A DNA stretch of 64,000 nucleotides from Muraenolepis orangiensis. Lineage: Eukaryota > Chordata > Actinopteri > Gadiformes > Muraenolepididae. How positions within the stretch are numbered: position 1 is the stretch's first letter; every line of letters begins with the position of its first letter. A program made the position numbers and the translations under genes. This document shows positions 1-15,111 of the stretch, piece by piece. Location of the stretch: assembly GCA_027704905.1 (NCBI GenBank), contig CM050999.1:863859-927858 (forward strand). Reading direction: 5' to 3'. The notes beneath the pieces are model-generated. The model saw only the letters and a list, made by a program, of their open reading frames with translations, was not told the origin of the DNA and searched no databases.

Positions 1-522
1 TCACTCCCGCATTATGAATTTATACAATATTACAACAATACTTTACTACACTCACTATATCAGAATCTTAATGCCTTTATTGTCATTGTACAAGTACAAC
101 GAAATTGTCTAGCAATCCTCATGACACTTAAAAACAATAATTGAACAATTATAAATTCTTAAAAAAAAACAAGCTCAAAAAACAACAACTGTGGAATGTC
201 CTTATAAAAACGGTATATAAATATATATATATATATATATACACACACATATTGCTTTGGCCCTATATACACGGTAGTCCAAATTAGAAATGTAATACAA
301 TACTATACTATAAACAAAGCAATATACTATATGCTATAAACTATACTATATACTATAATAAACACTATACTATAACAATACTATACACAATAAAAAGAAG
401 AATAAGAACAACCTGGAGTTTTTCTGTGTGTGGTTAGGGCTTGTGTATCTTTAAAGCCACAGCAGACGCTACACAGTGCTAAGTGTCATACAAGTGCCTT
501 GTATGATTCTTTATTTGACCAG
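1..522. other. AT-rich flank or intron upstream of first visible kinase exon
   Basis: No coding exon is visible. Positions 70-125 resemble the reverse complement of a fish LINE 3' tail (cattgtacaagtacaacg). A short (TA)n/(CA)n tract lies at 217-250. The stretch ends in a pyrimidine-rich tract and an AG (521-522) that acts as splice acceptor for the kinase-like gene, so it is probably intron. Confidence 0.5.
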
Positions 523-3500
523 ATCCTCCACCGGGATATCAAAACCGAAAACCTGCTGGTGTCCCCCTCCGGCGTTGTCAAGGTGGCGGACTTCGGCCTC
601 AGCATGGTGGTGGCCCCCAACAACCTCCAGGCAAGAGACCCTCTCTTCCAGGAACAGAGGGTCGGTACTCTGCCTTACATGCCTCCGGAGGTTCTGACGC
701 ACTACCCCCTTTACTCCAGGTGAGTGTCCTCAACAGAAGCCACTGCTACTCACACACAGAAATCAAAGTGTGTGTATTACTGTTGTGTTTTCATGCCAAT
801 CCTTTAATAAGGCTTCTTTTTCTTCCAGGGCTTCTGATGTGTGGGCCATCGGCTGGCTGCATCTTGGTGGAGATGGCCCCCTCGGGAATACTTTCTTCCT
901 GGGGAAACACCGTTAGATCACATTTATCAAATTGTGTACCGAGTGGGTAAGCTACATTTTGATTTCTGTTGTTATGACAATGATGGCGCTGTTGTTGCTG
1001 ATTGATTAGCGTTGTGGTTTTGTCAGGGGATATGTTGAAATCTAAAAGCCTTTTCTTGGATGAATTCCCCCTGCCAGGGCTCCTGACTGCATTGCAGAAG
1101 GGAGATTTTTTACAGTCCTTCCCTGAGAGCGCCATGCCTGTAACCAGGGATCCTATGGCTGACCTACGGGCAAAGTACTTGGTCCCTGACCCCCTGCTGG
1201 CTCAGCTGATAGAGGTACGTATCCAGGAAGATGTTTTGAAGCGGTGCATCACAGCGGTGCCGCCCGTCATACGGACGCTGTGTCTCAGATCCGATGAGGG
1301 CAGATGGACAGTGTTGTGCTGAGTAACCATTGTTCTCCTTTTGTTTCAGGCTCCAGATGGAGCCAAACCACCGGGCCACATGCTCAGACCTGCTGTATCA
1401 CAGCTATTTCACCAGAGACAACTTTCACCAGAGGTACCTCATCTGTCATACCCCCCACGCCTGTGAAGCTCCATTACAAGAATTGCCCTGCAAAAGTAGT
1501 TTTGCTTATTGGGCCAAAAGTCTTTTTAGAAGTGATTTCCAAGTTGATTTAAAAATAAAAGTTTATGACCTACAAACATTGAAATATAATTAACAGAACT
1601 TGAAATGGTTTTATTCTGAGGACTGAGGTGTGTGTGTGTGTGCGTTTTCCTGAACTTGTTTTCCTGAACTTGTTTGCCGACTGTTGGTTTTACCTGTTCA
1701 GTTTCTCTGAGGAGTTGTTGGAGATGGTGGAGATTGACCGGGTGTGGGCGCAGATGGAGAGGGAAATCGCAACAAACCAGGCCGTAAGTCCCTCAGTGAG
1801 AGGATCATTCACATTACTTTGTTGAGCTCACACTTTCTCAGGGAAAAATATAACTCATCCACGGGTCTATCGATCCAAGGAATTTTTCTCCTTAAATACT
1901 TTCTTGAATTGTCTGATCAGTATTTGAATGTATTCAATATAATTTATTGTAATTTCTTTGAAAGTCCCGGGAGGCAGATGAGCCCGAGATGAGCCCTCTC
2001 CTCACGACCCGGTGTGGCCTCCTCCAGCAGCAGCTGGACCTCCAGAGGGAGCACCTTCAGGCTGTTGGTTACCCAGAGACCGAGGACTCCACTGAGAGGT
2101 AACTCACCTGTCATACCCCCACATCTGGGACACCATTACAGGAAGAGATGCACTGCTAAAGTAGTTGGGCTTGTTGGGACACATTTTTTTAGAAGTGAAA
2201 TTGACATTAAATCAACATTTCCATGTTCAGTTCAAAATACAAGTTTGTAGTAAAGTTTATTGTGAAAACGTAAGCGTTACTAAACATTCAACTCAACCCA
2301 AACATTAGTGTTAGCAAAACTTCAAAAACAAAAAAGATCTTTAAGTAATGTGCCACGTTTATCACTTACCTAAATATACATATACCTATTATTATGCTCA
2401 TATCACATTTATACCTAGTCTTTTAACCTGTCAATTTAAACTGTAAATTATATTATATTACCATGCACTTTAATGCAACATTTGCACTCTGGTTAGATGC
2501 TAAATCATTTTCGCTGTACTGTACTTGTGCTGTGCAATGACAATACATTTGAATCTAATCTAATGTAATCTAAACTTGAAGAGTGTGTGTGTGTGCATGT
2601 GTGTGTGTGTTAGTTAGTTAACAGTTATCCACGTGTTTTCCTGAACTTGTTTTCCGCCAGTTTTTAAATTGTGCCTCTGTTGTGTTGTTGTTTCTGTTTC
2701 AGGTTCATTTTCTCTGAGAACTGGGAGGACGCGGTGGAGGCTGAGCAGAGGACGGCAAGTGACTGGGAAAGTGCAACAGACATGGCCGTAAATCCCTCAG
2801 TAAGAGGTTCATTCAAATTACTTTGTTGAGTGCCAGGGGGGTAATTATTCCCGGTCTAATTGCTCAAGAAACAATTTTAAATGAATTAAACCTGCGCCTA
2901 ATGGAGCTTTTGACTAGTAAAAGATTTAAATTCTTGAATTGAATTTGAATTAATGAACTTTATTCTCATTTTCAGAAGTCACTGGAGGCAGGTGAGCTGG
3001 CCCCCCCCACTCCAGACCTGCTGCCGGATGTCCTCCCAGCAATGGAGAAGAAGGTCCTCGCCATGCTAGCCCTGCTGAACGAGGTCCTCCCAGTTGTGGA
3101 GAAGAAGGTCCTTGCCATGCATAACCTGCTGAACGAGGCCCTCCCAGTTGTGGAGAAGAAGGTCCTCGCCATGCAAAATCTGCTAAGGCCCTCCCAGTTG
3201 TGGAGAAGAAGGCCCTCGCCATGCATAACCTGCTGAATGAGGCCCTCCCAGTTGTGGAGAAGAAGGTCCTTGCCATGCATAACCTGCTGAACGAGGCCCT
3301 CCCAGTTATGGAGGAGCAGGTCTCCTCCACTCCAGACCTGAAGGAAATCTTTCCACTGATGGAGGAGCAGGTTTCCTCCACTCCAAACCTGCTGCATGGT
3401 GAGTGGTGTTGCGAGGGCTAGTGCACACCACATGGATGGATTCCTACTGTTTATTGCTGCTCACTGCACTATAAGGAAAGGTGTGGGACTTTTGTAACTT

Positions 3501-4008
3501 TTTGCCATCTCCTCATTTCCCTTCTAGGACACCTGAGAGGGCAGGACATAAAGGCTCCCCTCCAGGAGGTCATTAAAGAGATCTCCTCAGAGATCTCAGC
3601 CGCATCACCAGAGGGTGAGTATTCAGTGAGGTGGATCTGTGGATAGATTCATATTCCTTTCAGGTGTACAGATGTTTAAGATTCATTACTTTTTAAATTG
3701 TGTTATTTGACCACAAGAGGGCCCATGGAACTCAACCCACATCAGGACATCCCTGTGTTACATACTAGAACCATGGTTATATACAATATACTGCATAAAA
3801 AACAAGATGTGCAACACTTCAGATCCACGGTTTAGACACTTAAAAAAAAGGATTGCTTGTTGGCTACGACTGCAATTTGTATTTGCTTTTTCTTGCAGGT
3901 GAGGCCGGCCTGAAGAAGAAAGTCAGATTTTGTGCAGGCTTCCGGAGAGCCATGTGGATGATCGGCCACGCCATCATCTGCTGCTGCTGCCCCCATCCTA
4001 TGGAGTAA
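523..4008 (+). CDS. Protein-kinase-like gene, 3' part (10 exons), frame broken by three indels
   Basis: Exons: 523-719, 829-946, 1027-1214, 1357-1433, 1702-1783, 1965-2098, 2703-2787, 2976-3398, 3528-3614, 3899-4008, all with GT/AG borders. The first encodes the catalytic loop HRDIKTENLL, the DFG motif and an activation segment ending YMPPEVL. The second encodes DVWAIG, and the third and fourth the kinase C-lobe. The N-lobe lies before the window. Downstream exons are acidic, then carry seven repeats, and the last exon ends in a hydrophobic, four-Cys tail and TAA at 4006-4008; AATAAA follows at 4264. Splice phases agree throughout except for a 4-base duplication (GGCTGGCT) and one extra base in exon 2, and a 4-base loss in exon 8. 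The gene is therefore a recent pseudogene, or these are assembly errors. DVWAIGCIL suggests a CDK/CDKL-like relative, but the activation segment lacks the CMGC WYRAPE motif, so the subfamily is unsure. Confidence 0.72.
2400..2590 (+). mobile_element. LINE 3'-end remnant in kinase-gene intron
   Basis: The text ctgtgcaatgacaatacatt followed by a (TCTAA)-like tail is the typical 3' end of a fish non-LTR retrotransposon. It lies between exons 6 and 7 of the kinase-like gene. No coding part is present. Confidence 0.5.
3042..3398 (+). repeat. In-exon tandem repeat, 54-bp unit (18 residues), about 7 copies
   Basis: The unit reads VEKKVLAMHNLLNEALPV and occurs five times nearly unchanged. Two diverged units (MEEQVSSTPDL type) follow. 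The third unit lacks four bases and shifts the frame. The heptad-like spacing of hydrophobic residues suggests helix or coiled coil (inference). Confidence 0.85.
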
Positions 4009-4339
4009 TGGGGGGGTGATGGGGGGGAGGCGGGAGGGGGGTGAGGGGGAGGAGGTCGGTGAGTGTCCAGGACGAGCACGCTACAGAGATGCCGTGTTTT
4101 TCACCTTGGGGAGGCTGAAAACGAGAGACAAGCCTCTGTGTGTGATGGACACCGCCGCCTCCTATGGCACTCTTAACTGTCCCTGGAATGAGGGATCCCC
4201 CACTTGTCGCTGGTCACCACCAACCCCATGACAAAAGGAGGCGAGATGAGATGAAAATGTGAAAATAAAATAAAATATTGAGTTACAGGGGTATTGAGGA
4301 CCATTTTTCACTTTGTTTTACTAAATCAAAATCTGTAGG

Positions 4340-4528
4340 ATTAAATCCTCTTTATTGGTGACATACATGCACACACACAGTGAAATTAGTTGCTCTGCAT
4401 TTAACCCATCCTAGTATTAGGAGCAGCCCAGCAAGCAGTGTAGGGGTCTGGTGCCTTGCTCAAGGACTTGTACCGACGACCCTCCGGTTCCCAAGCCAAG
4501 TTCCAACAGACTGAGCTACTGCCGCCCC
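4340..4528 (-). mobile_element. tRNA-derived SINE, reverse orientation
   Basis: Read on the minus strand it begins ggggcggcagtagctcagtc (A-box region) and continues with a B-box-like ggtacaagtcc and the common SINE body ccttgagcaaggcacc. The head relates it to the SINE at 15728. The 3' limit is approximate. Confidence 0.75.
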
Positions 4529-4795
4529 TTTTATACACTTTGTGCATGTGTGTGTGTGTGTATGCAACGTGCACATGTGTAAAAATAAAACAAGGCCAAT
4601 AACACTTGTTGACCTTGTGTGACCTTTCATTGCCAAGGTTGAGATTTTAAAAGAAGATACTGCCACACATCTAGGAGCACAGAGGAATACACAAATGTAC
4701 GTTTTATCTCTCCAAAGATTAATGAAATGTTTCTTATAAATAGGCAATGTATCGGTCTTAAAAACCAAAATACATAAGCTGTGTCTGAAAACATT

Positions 4796-5137
4796 CCCTT
4801 CTCCCTCTCTAGTAGTTCAATGTAGAGGACTATACAGTGAAATCCTTCCCTCATTCCCTTCTCCCTCTCTAGTAGTTCAATGTAGAGGACTATATAGTGA
4901 AATCCTTCCCTCATTCCCTACTCCCTCTCTAGTAGTTCAATGTAGAGGACTATACAGTGAAATCCTTCCCTCATTCCCTTCTCCCTCTCTAGTAGTTCAA
5001 TGTAGAGGACTATATAGTGAAATCCTTCCCTCATTCCCTACTCCCTACTCCCTCTCTAGTAGTTCAATGTAGAGGACTATACAGTGAAATCTTTCCCTCA
5101 TTCCCTACTCCCTCTCTGGTAGTTCAATGTAGAGCAG
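4796..5137 (+). repeat. Tandem array, about 60-bp unit, left arm
   Basis: The unit (ctccctctctagtagttcaa, then tgtagaggactata and gtgaaatccttccctcattc) is repeated about six times. The same unit recurs in reverse orientation at 6033-6486, so the two arrays form inverted arms around an unrelated 0.9-kb insert. Confidence 0.9.
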
Positions 5138-5138
5138 C

Positions 5139-5575
5139 CATTCTCAACCTGTGGTACGCGTACCACCGGTGGTACTTGCGCCCCCCCTGCTGGTGGTACT
5201 CAGAGGGATCCCTGGAATCTCAATGTTTAAAAAAAAATTATAAAACCAACTTTAAAATTCAATTGTAAAACAGTAATTTTTTACAAAACAACAGTTGTAC
5301 AGTAATACTATCAAAATACTACTACGAATGAAAATAAGCTTGAGATAATTGAAATTGGGGTTTAAAATAAGTTATACATTTATTTTGTTGTTTTTAGATT
5401 TAGAATAAATGTTTGTTTCTGACGGACACTACTACCTGTTGATGACAAGAAAGCCAAGAGGGATGTTGGAAAAGTGGCTCAAAACGGGAGGTATTCGAAA
5501 AAGAAGAAGGAGGAGAATATTTCCAGCAGCAATGAAGTTCAACGAGTGAACGAGGAGGAGAACAGTGAACCAGCG
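5139..5575 (+). mobile_element. hAT-like element fragment
   Basis: It starts with cagccattctcaacctgtgg, a Charlie-type hAT terminal inverted repeat, followed by palindromic ggtacgcgtaccaccggtgg. No matching 3' terminus was found, so it is truncated or rearranged. Confidence 0.5.
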
Positions 5576-5735
5576 TAAGAGCGGTACGCAGTAAGAGCGG
5601 TACGCAGTAAGAGCGGTACGCAGTAAGAGCGGTACGCAATAAGAGCGGTACGCAGTAAGAGCGGTACGCAATAAGAGTGGTACGCATAAGAGCGTACGCA
5701 ATAAGAGCAGTACGCAATAAGAGCAGTACCCACAG
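5576..5735 (+). repeat. 16-bp tandem repeat, about 9 copies
   Basis: The unit agagcggtacgcagta is repeated, with slightly shortened copies toward the right end. It sits at the edge of the hAT fragment and shares its ggtacgc motif. Confidence 0.85.
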
Positions 5736-6032
5736 CCGACGTCGAGGAACCGCACGCCCGTGATCGCCGCGCAAGCGCCGGCTAGATCAGCTCTGCTCGC
5801 CCTCTCTCAGAGCGCTATGCGTCATGACGAGAGCGTTGCCTCCTACCCGATGGGTTGGACGGCACGCTGAAATGGGGACATACCATTCAGTTCAAGCATT
5901 GTCCCCCTGCCCTCAATAGGCCTGGTGGAGACCATGCTCGGGCGTGGGCGGGCGTGGCTGGGGACTCACCGGGCATCCGCTTCGGCGGCGCTACGTGCCA
6001 ATCCCCGGGACCCACATTCATTGACCCCATAC
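5736..6032. other. GC-rich unique stretch between inverted arrays
   Basis: This is about 300 bp, locally GC-rich, with no convincing coding exon, RNA or transposon end. It lies between the 16-bp repeat and the right arm of the 60-bp array. Confidence 0.4.
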
Positions 6033-6486
6033 ATTGAACTACTAGAGAGGGAGTAGGTAGTAGGGCATGAGGGAAGGATTTGACTATATATTCCTCTACA
6101 TTGAACTACCAGAGAGGGAGTAGGGAATGAGGGAAGGATTTCACTATATAGTCCTCTACATTGAACTACTAGAGAGGGAGTAGGGAATGAGGGAAGGATT
6201 TCACTATATTGCCCTCTACATTGAACTACTAGAGAGGGAGAAGGGAGTAGGGAATGAGGGAAGGATTTCACTATATAGTTCTCTACATTGAACTACAAGA
6301 GAGGGAAAAGGGAATAAGGGAAGGATTTCACTGCATAGTCCTCTACATTGAACTACTAGAGAGGGAGTAGGGAGTAGGGAATGAGGGAAGGATTTCACTG
6401 TATAGTCCTCTACATTGAACTACTAGAGAGGGAGTAGGGAATGAGGGAAGGATTTCACTGTATAGTCCTCTACATTGAACTAAAGT
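6033..6486 (-). repeat. Tandem array, about 60-bp unit, right (inverted) arm
   Basis: This is the reverse complement of the 4796-5137 unit, about seven copies with some short internal deletions. Together the arms could fold into a long hairpin. Confidence 0.9.
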
Positions 6487-6699
6487 GATACAGTGAAATC
6501 CAGCCAACAAACAGATTTCATACTGTGTATTCATTGGCTTTGAGCTAATCTCAGTCCATCCAGAGGACATGCTTGAGGCGGGGGACTTTTACTTTGTGGT
6601 TCTGGCATTTTCCCGCTGTTAGTAGATCTAGTTTGGTTGTATAGCTGACAACGTGCAGGTGAAGTGAAACAGCTGTCTTACATTGTTGCGGTGGAGGTC
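6487..6699. other. Unassigned stretch
   Basis: No gene or repeat recognised. It leads into the segment duplicated from the ppp1r13l region at 24.45 kb. Confidence 0.4.
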
Positions 6700-6802
6700 A
6701 TGCGGTTGCAAGTGTGGTGGCAGTGTTGTTGCTAGTGTGGTGAGATGTTGTTAGTGTGGTGACATTGTTATCGCTATAGCGACATCATTGCCAGGATGCA
6801 GG

Positions 6803-8071
6803 TGTAACCCAGGTCATATAGACTGGTTACCATAAGAGAGCTGATTAATAAATAAATGAGGATATTCTGTCACTGTCAAGTAATATCACTAATGAAAAAA
6901 GGAGCAAGTCTACCTAACTTGACTGCTGCTGACTAATAGCCAGCCAAAGATACTAAGATCTGTGAATTCCCCCAATCAGACAACACCCCTCTACTACTTG
7001 CCCCGCCCCTTCTCTGTCTCTGCCACTGCTCTGCTGTGAACCCCCACTCACACAGAACCAACCTGTGCTGAAGGAGAGATCCCCTGAGAGAAACCTAGTC
7101 ACAGAGCCCAAACAAATTAATAATTTGAATCTAAAATAAGTATAGTAGACAGCACACACACCTTGCCCATCATCTCAGTGTTGCCAGAGGGCTGAGAGTT
7201 TGTTTCTGATAACATTGGTCAGGTTTTTGGATGAGGCCAGAGTCTAGGTCTACCAAGGATGGCGAGCAACTGATCCAGGAGATTGCATGCGAAGACCATC
7301 TTTGGATTTTCCTTGGAGACTCACTCTGCACTGAATCTGTGGTTCTACCAGTGTGGTAGGATAGAACTGAACTCAGAACTCTGCACAATATCCATCCCAT
7401 AATACTACACTCCACAGTGTAGTTGGACTGTCATTGGACTCACTCACATACATCCATCTGTGGTTCATGTTGGGTTTATTGACTGGGGATTGATGTGTTA
7501 TTGTGGATTGACTTGAAGGTGATTGTGATTTCATGCTGTATTGGGATTAAGAGTTCATGGATCCATAGTTCATAATATTCATACTTACCATACAGTTAAA
7601 AAGGATATTTAAAATTAAAAGATATCTACAGTTAAAAAGATATCTACAGTTAAGAAGATATTAACTAAAAAAGATACTTACCAGGGTGCACCCATAGATT
7701 AAAACCCGTAGGATTCAAATCCTAAACAAATCCTAAACACTCAAAACATTTAAAGGGTTTAAACAAAGTGAAATTTACAGTGATTACATCACTGATGTCA
7801 AGTGGTGACTACAAGTCACATTTGTTACTTACTGAGCTCATTGTATTTTGTCTATGTCTGTTATATGTGTATTTTGGTACCATTCCCTTTATTTCTATTT
7901 TTCTAAATACAAGCCGGCGCTTCTTTAATTCATACATACCTGTCTGGTCTCATCATTGGTTACTCTTAAATGCTCCAGTAGCCGAACCTTACCGATTACT
8001 AGTCCAGGATTAATACCTTATATGGTAGTGGTCATAAGTCCATTATACACACAGGTGTTACACGTGTTACA
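6803..8071. mobile_element. Putative solo LTR, 1269 bp, 4-bp TSD CAGG
   Basis: The element begins TGTAACCC and ends GTGTTACA (5'-TG...CA-3'), and is flanked by CAGG at 6799-6802 and 8072-8075. The paralogous sequence at 24559-24575 (gatgcaggacagg) is the empty site. No gag/pol coding is visible. The superfamily is not determined, with LTR retrotransposon most likely. Confidence 0.7.
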
Positions 8072-8394
8072 CAGGACAGGTTATTTACCAGCCATGGCTG
8101 TCCGGGGCACTGACGTTGGCTCCAATGCGAACCAGGAAGTCCACAACATTGTAGTGACCTTCACAGATGGCGTTGTGAAGCACCGTGATGCCCTCGTTGT
8201 TGGGCTGGTTTGGGTCATCTTCATAAACACTGATAGTGATATGATGTTCATTGGTCTTATGGACATCTATTCTGTTCTATTCATCTAGTCATTAAGCAGG
8301 GGCTTTTATTCAGAGTGACTTAGTGAGTTCAGATCCAGCTTCTCTAGCTCTGCGTCCACGTCGCCAGAGTTCAGCACTGCAGGGGTCAGTTTAT

Positions 8395-8690
8395 AGATAT
8401 ACAATATAAGAATGATGTATAACTATACTGCACTTCATAGCTATACAATATAATAATGATGTTTAACTATACTGCACTTCATAGATATACAATATAATAG
8501 ATAAACCAAATTGTGCTTATTTGAACATATATACAAACTTAAACCTTTGGTATTAATAGTATTATCGTTATTAAATATTTAACACTAAGGTATACTTTAT
8601 ATAAAGGCGATAAAGGTTTTAAAGGAGTGGTACACTTCTTTCAATCCATATATATAAACATACATATATACATATATACACACACGTTCG
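8395..8690. other. Low-complexity intronic sequence of ppp1r13l copy 1
   Basis: AT-rich sequence with a 60-bp direct repeat (atagatatacaatataa type, about three copies) at 8390-8500 and (CATATA)n at 8648-8685. No exon seen. Confidence 0.5.
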
Positions 8691-9299
8691 CCATATATGG
8701 CGGGCCGGAAGTCAGAAGGGGTCGGGATGTCTCTGAGTGTGGGCGGGGCTATGGGGATATCCCCACCCATCCCCAGCCCCCGGGGAGGGGCCACAGGAGC
8801 CCCGGCCCAGTGGGGGTTCTGCTGGCACATAATGACAAATGCTGGCGGGGAGGATGCAGATGCGTCCGATGATTGGCTGGGCGTTGAAGGGGGAGAGAGG
8901 CGGGGTCTCCGGGCGGGCGTGGCGATGCGCGTGTTGCGTTGAAGAGAGTCGGCGTGTCAAACAGGAAGTGAAGGACATAAAGCATATGAAATACTATCAT
9001 TCTTATTATTGATAATCCACACTAATGCTCTTAATGACCTGTCTCTCTTTACGGTGAATCTATGAAATAACTTATTAAACATAACAGTTAATAACCTTTT
9101 TGGGGGAGGGGGCCAGTGAAGGGCCGTCCAGGTTGGACTCCCTCCAGCTGCTGCTGGGCAGCGCCGGTCTCATCCACTCTGCTGTTCATGTGTTGTGTTT
9201 CATGTGCATATCGGTGTGTTGTTTGTGTGTTGTGTATCGTGTGTGTATCTGTGTGTTGTTCATGTGTTGTGTGTTTGTATCTGTGTGCAGCCGATAAGA

Positions 9300-9533
9300 G
9301 GAGGTGGTGGTGGTGGAGGTTCTGGAGGTGGTGTTGGAGGTGGAGGAGGAGGTGTTGGTGCTGGTGGTGGTGGTGGAGTTTGTGGTGGTGGTAGTGGTCG
9401 TTATGGTGGTGATGGTGGAGGTTCTGATGGTGGTCGTTATGGTGGTGGTGGTGGTGGTGGTGGTGGTGGTAGTGGTGGTGGTGGTGGTTGTGGTGGTAGT
9501 GGTGGTGGTGGTGATGGTGGTGATGGAGGGCAA
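9300..9533 (+). repeat. (GGT)n/(GGA)n microsatellite
   Basis: A long imperfect trinucleotide run inside the duplicated ppp1r13l segment, with a counterpart at 31850-32088. Its apparent poly-Gly and poly-Thr reading frames are artefacts of the repeat. Confidence 0.95.
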
Positions 9534-9654
9534 TGACGTCAGAGGCCTGTCATCTCCAAGGAGGATTTATTAAAGAGAGAAGTGGCAAGGCGGGCGGGCG
9601 AGCTCTGATTAACCATTGGAGAGAGAGAGGACACAATCCACCAATTTTTTTGGT

Positions 9655-9765
9655 TTTGTATTTGGTGTGTGTGAGTACACACACACACACACACACATTG
9701 GTGGCCCTCAGGTCCCCTGCTTGCCACAGGAGGTAGGTGACATCATCATCATCATCATCATCATG
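9655..9765 (+). repeat. (AC)n and (CAT)n microsatellites
   Basis: Two short simple repeats at 9675-9697 and 9741-9763. No gene is associated. Confidence 0.8.
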
Positions 9766-9859
9766 TCTCTAAGTTCCACCATTATCAAACATAACATATA
9801 AACATAACCCATTCCCATTCTTTGTATAATTTAGTGTGTTACGACTACCTCAAGCCGTC

Positions 9860-10335
9860 GCAACCATAAACCGACCCCAAAACAGTAAAGGTAGTAGTTC
9901 ATCAGGTTTTTAGTGAGGCGACTGTTCTACCTCCTGAGCTATATTGCTGCTTGTTAGCTGCCACTCACAACCACCTGCTCTTACAGGTGCAGTACGTTAA
10001 GACAACCAGCAGGTGGTGCCTTTAGGACCTGCCCTCACAGGAGCAGGGCCATCACAAGTAGAAGCCTATACGACATCCAGAAAAACAATCGGACATTTTA
10101 CACAGAATGAATGATACACATTAAAGTACACCCACTTACAAAGCCAACCAACTATTTAAATCCTAGTTATTTAAACTCTGGGTTGTTTATTGATGGTGCT
10201 GTATAACTGGTCACTGTGTGTGAAGAAATGAAAAAGAGATAATGAGAAGTTAGGAACTTCAGTTTATGTTACACAGATTTAGAAATGTCCTCCTCAAAGT
10301 CTCCCTTGGGTTGATGAAGTCCCACACATTGGAAG
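9860..10335. other. SINE fragment and downstream flank of CD22-like A
   Basis: Around 9905-9955 a reversed SINE-head fragment is seen (gtgaggcgactgttctacct). The remainder matches 36350-36725 downstream of CD22-like B, and so belongs to the duplicated unit. It contains candidate polyadenylation signals for gene A on the minus strand, such as AATAAA near 10187. Confidence 0.55.
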
Positions 10336-10367
10336 TTTATTTTCTGTCATGAATTATAAAGAGATGC

Positions 10368-14777
<4,410 letters not shown>

Positions 14778-14991
14778 AGCTTGTTTCTCTCAGTGTGTTG
14801 TTCAGAGATCTCTTCGACAACACATGCAGGTCAAAACTAAAAACATGAAAAGGAGAAAAACATATTTTCACTGAGACAACCATAATACATAAGCATGTTA
14901 TTATTATACTTTTTAATGAATCTCTATAACATCATTTGGTTATTGAACATATATTTGCATGTTATCCAATACAATTTAAGTTAAGACTTAC

Positions 14992-15061
14992 CGTAAGGAG
15001 GAAGCTGCTGTTGCAGAAAGTGTCTGTGTTAACTGGTTAACCAAATATACACTTCCTCTTT
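14992..15061 (-). promoter_or_regulatory. 5' UTR exon and putative PU.1/ETS site of CD22-like A
   Basis: On the minus strand a noncoding exon ends at 14992 with donor TTACG|GTAAGT, and an acceptor (ttttag) near 14844 leads to the ATG exon. Just upstream, 15061-15050 reads AAAGAGGAAGTG, matching the PU.1 consensus used in B-cell and myeloid promoters. The core is kept in D (61420-61409) and partly in B (42629-42618). The transcription start is not visible. Confidence 0.5.
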
Positions 15062-15111
15062 ACGCAGTCAAATACTGGATAAAAAAACCTGATTAAATTC
15101 AGACCACCAGG

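Larger units (their letters stand above)
6700..9178 (-). pseudogene. ppp1r13l: ppp1r13l (iASPP) partial copy 1, decayed
   Basis: Recognisable minus-strand exons are 9096-9178 (SSSWRESNLDG, compare LPWRESSLDG of iASPP), about 8690-8940 (Pro-rich, QPIIGRI), about 8330-8382 (LNSGDVDAELEKLDL) and 8089-about 8225 (ankyrin repeat, NNEGITVLHNAICEGHYNVV). iASPP inhibits p53-dependent apoptosis through ankyrin repeats and SH3. This copy lacks the RARLNPLVLL exon, the second ankyrin exon and the SH3. The Pro-rich exon has a one-base insertion relative to the 31-kb copy, and the ankyrin exon has lost its splice acceptor. Positions 6700-6802 match intron at 24.45-24.56 kb. An LTR fills 6803-8071. Confidence 0.75.

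Noticed and set aside
5400..5774. Leu/Tyr/Ser repeat protein on the minus strand
   Set aside because: It derives from the 16-bp tandem repeat read in three frames.
9186..9573. Long Thr-rich, Gly-rich and Val-rich open frames
   Set aside because: They are translations of a (GGT)n microsatellite; same for 31669-32091.
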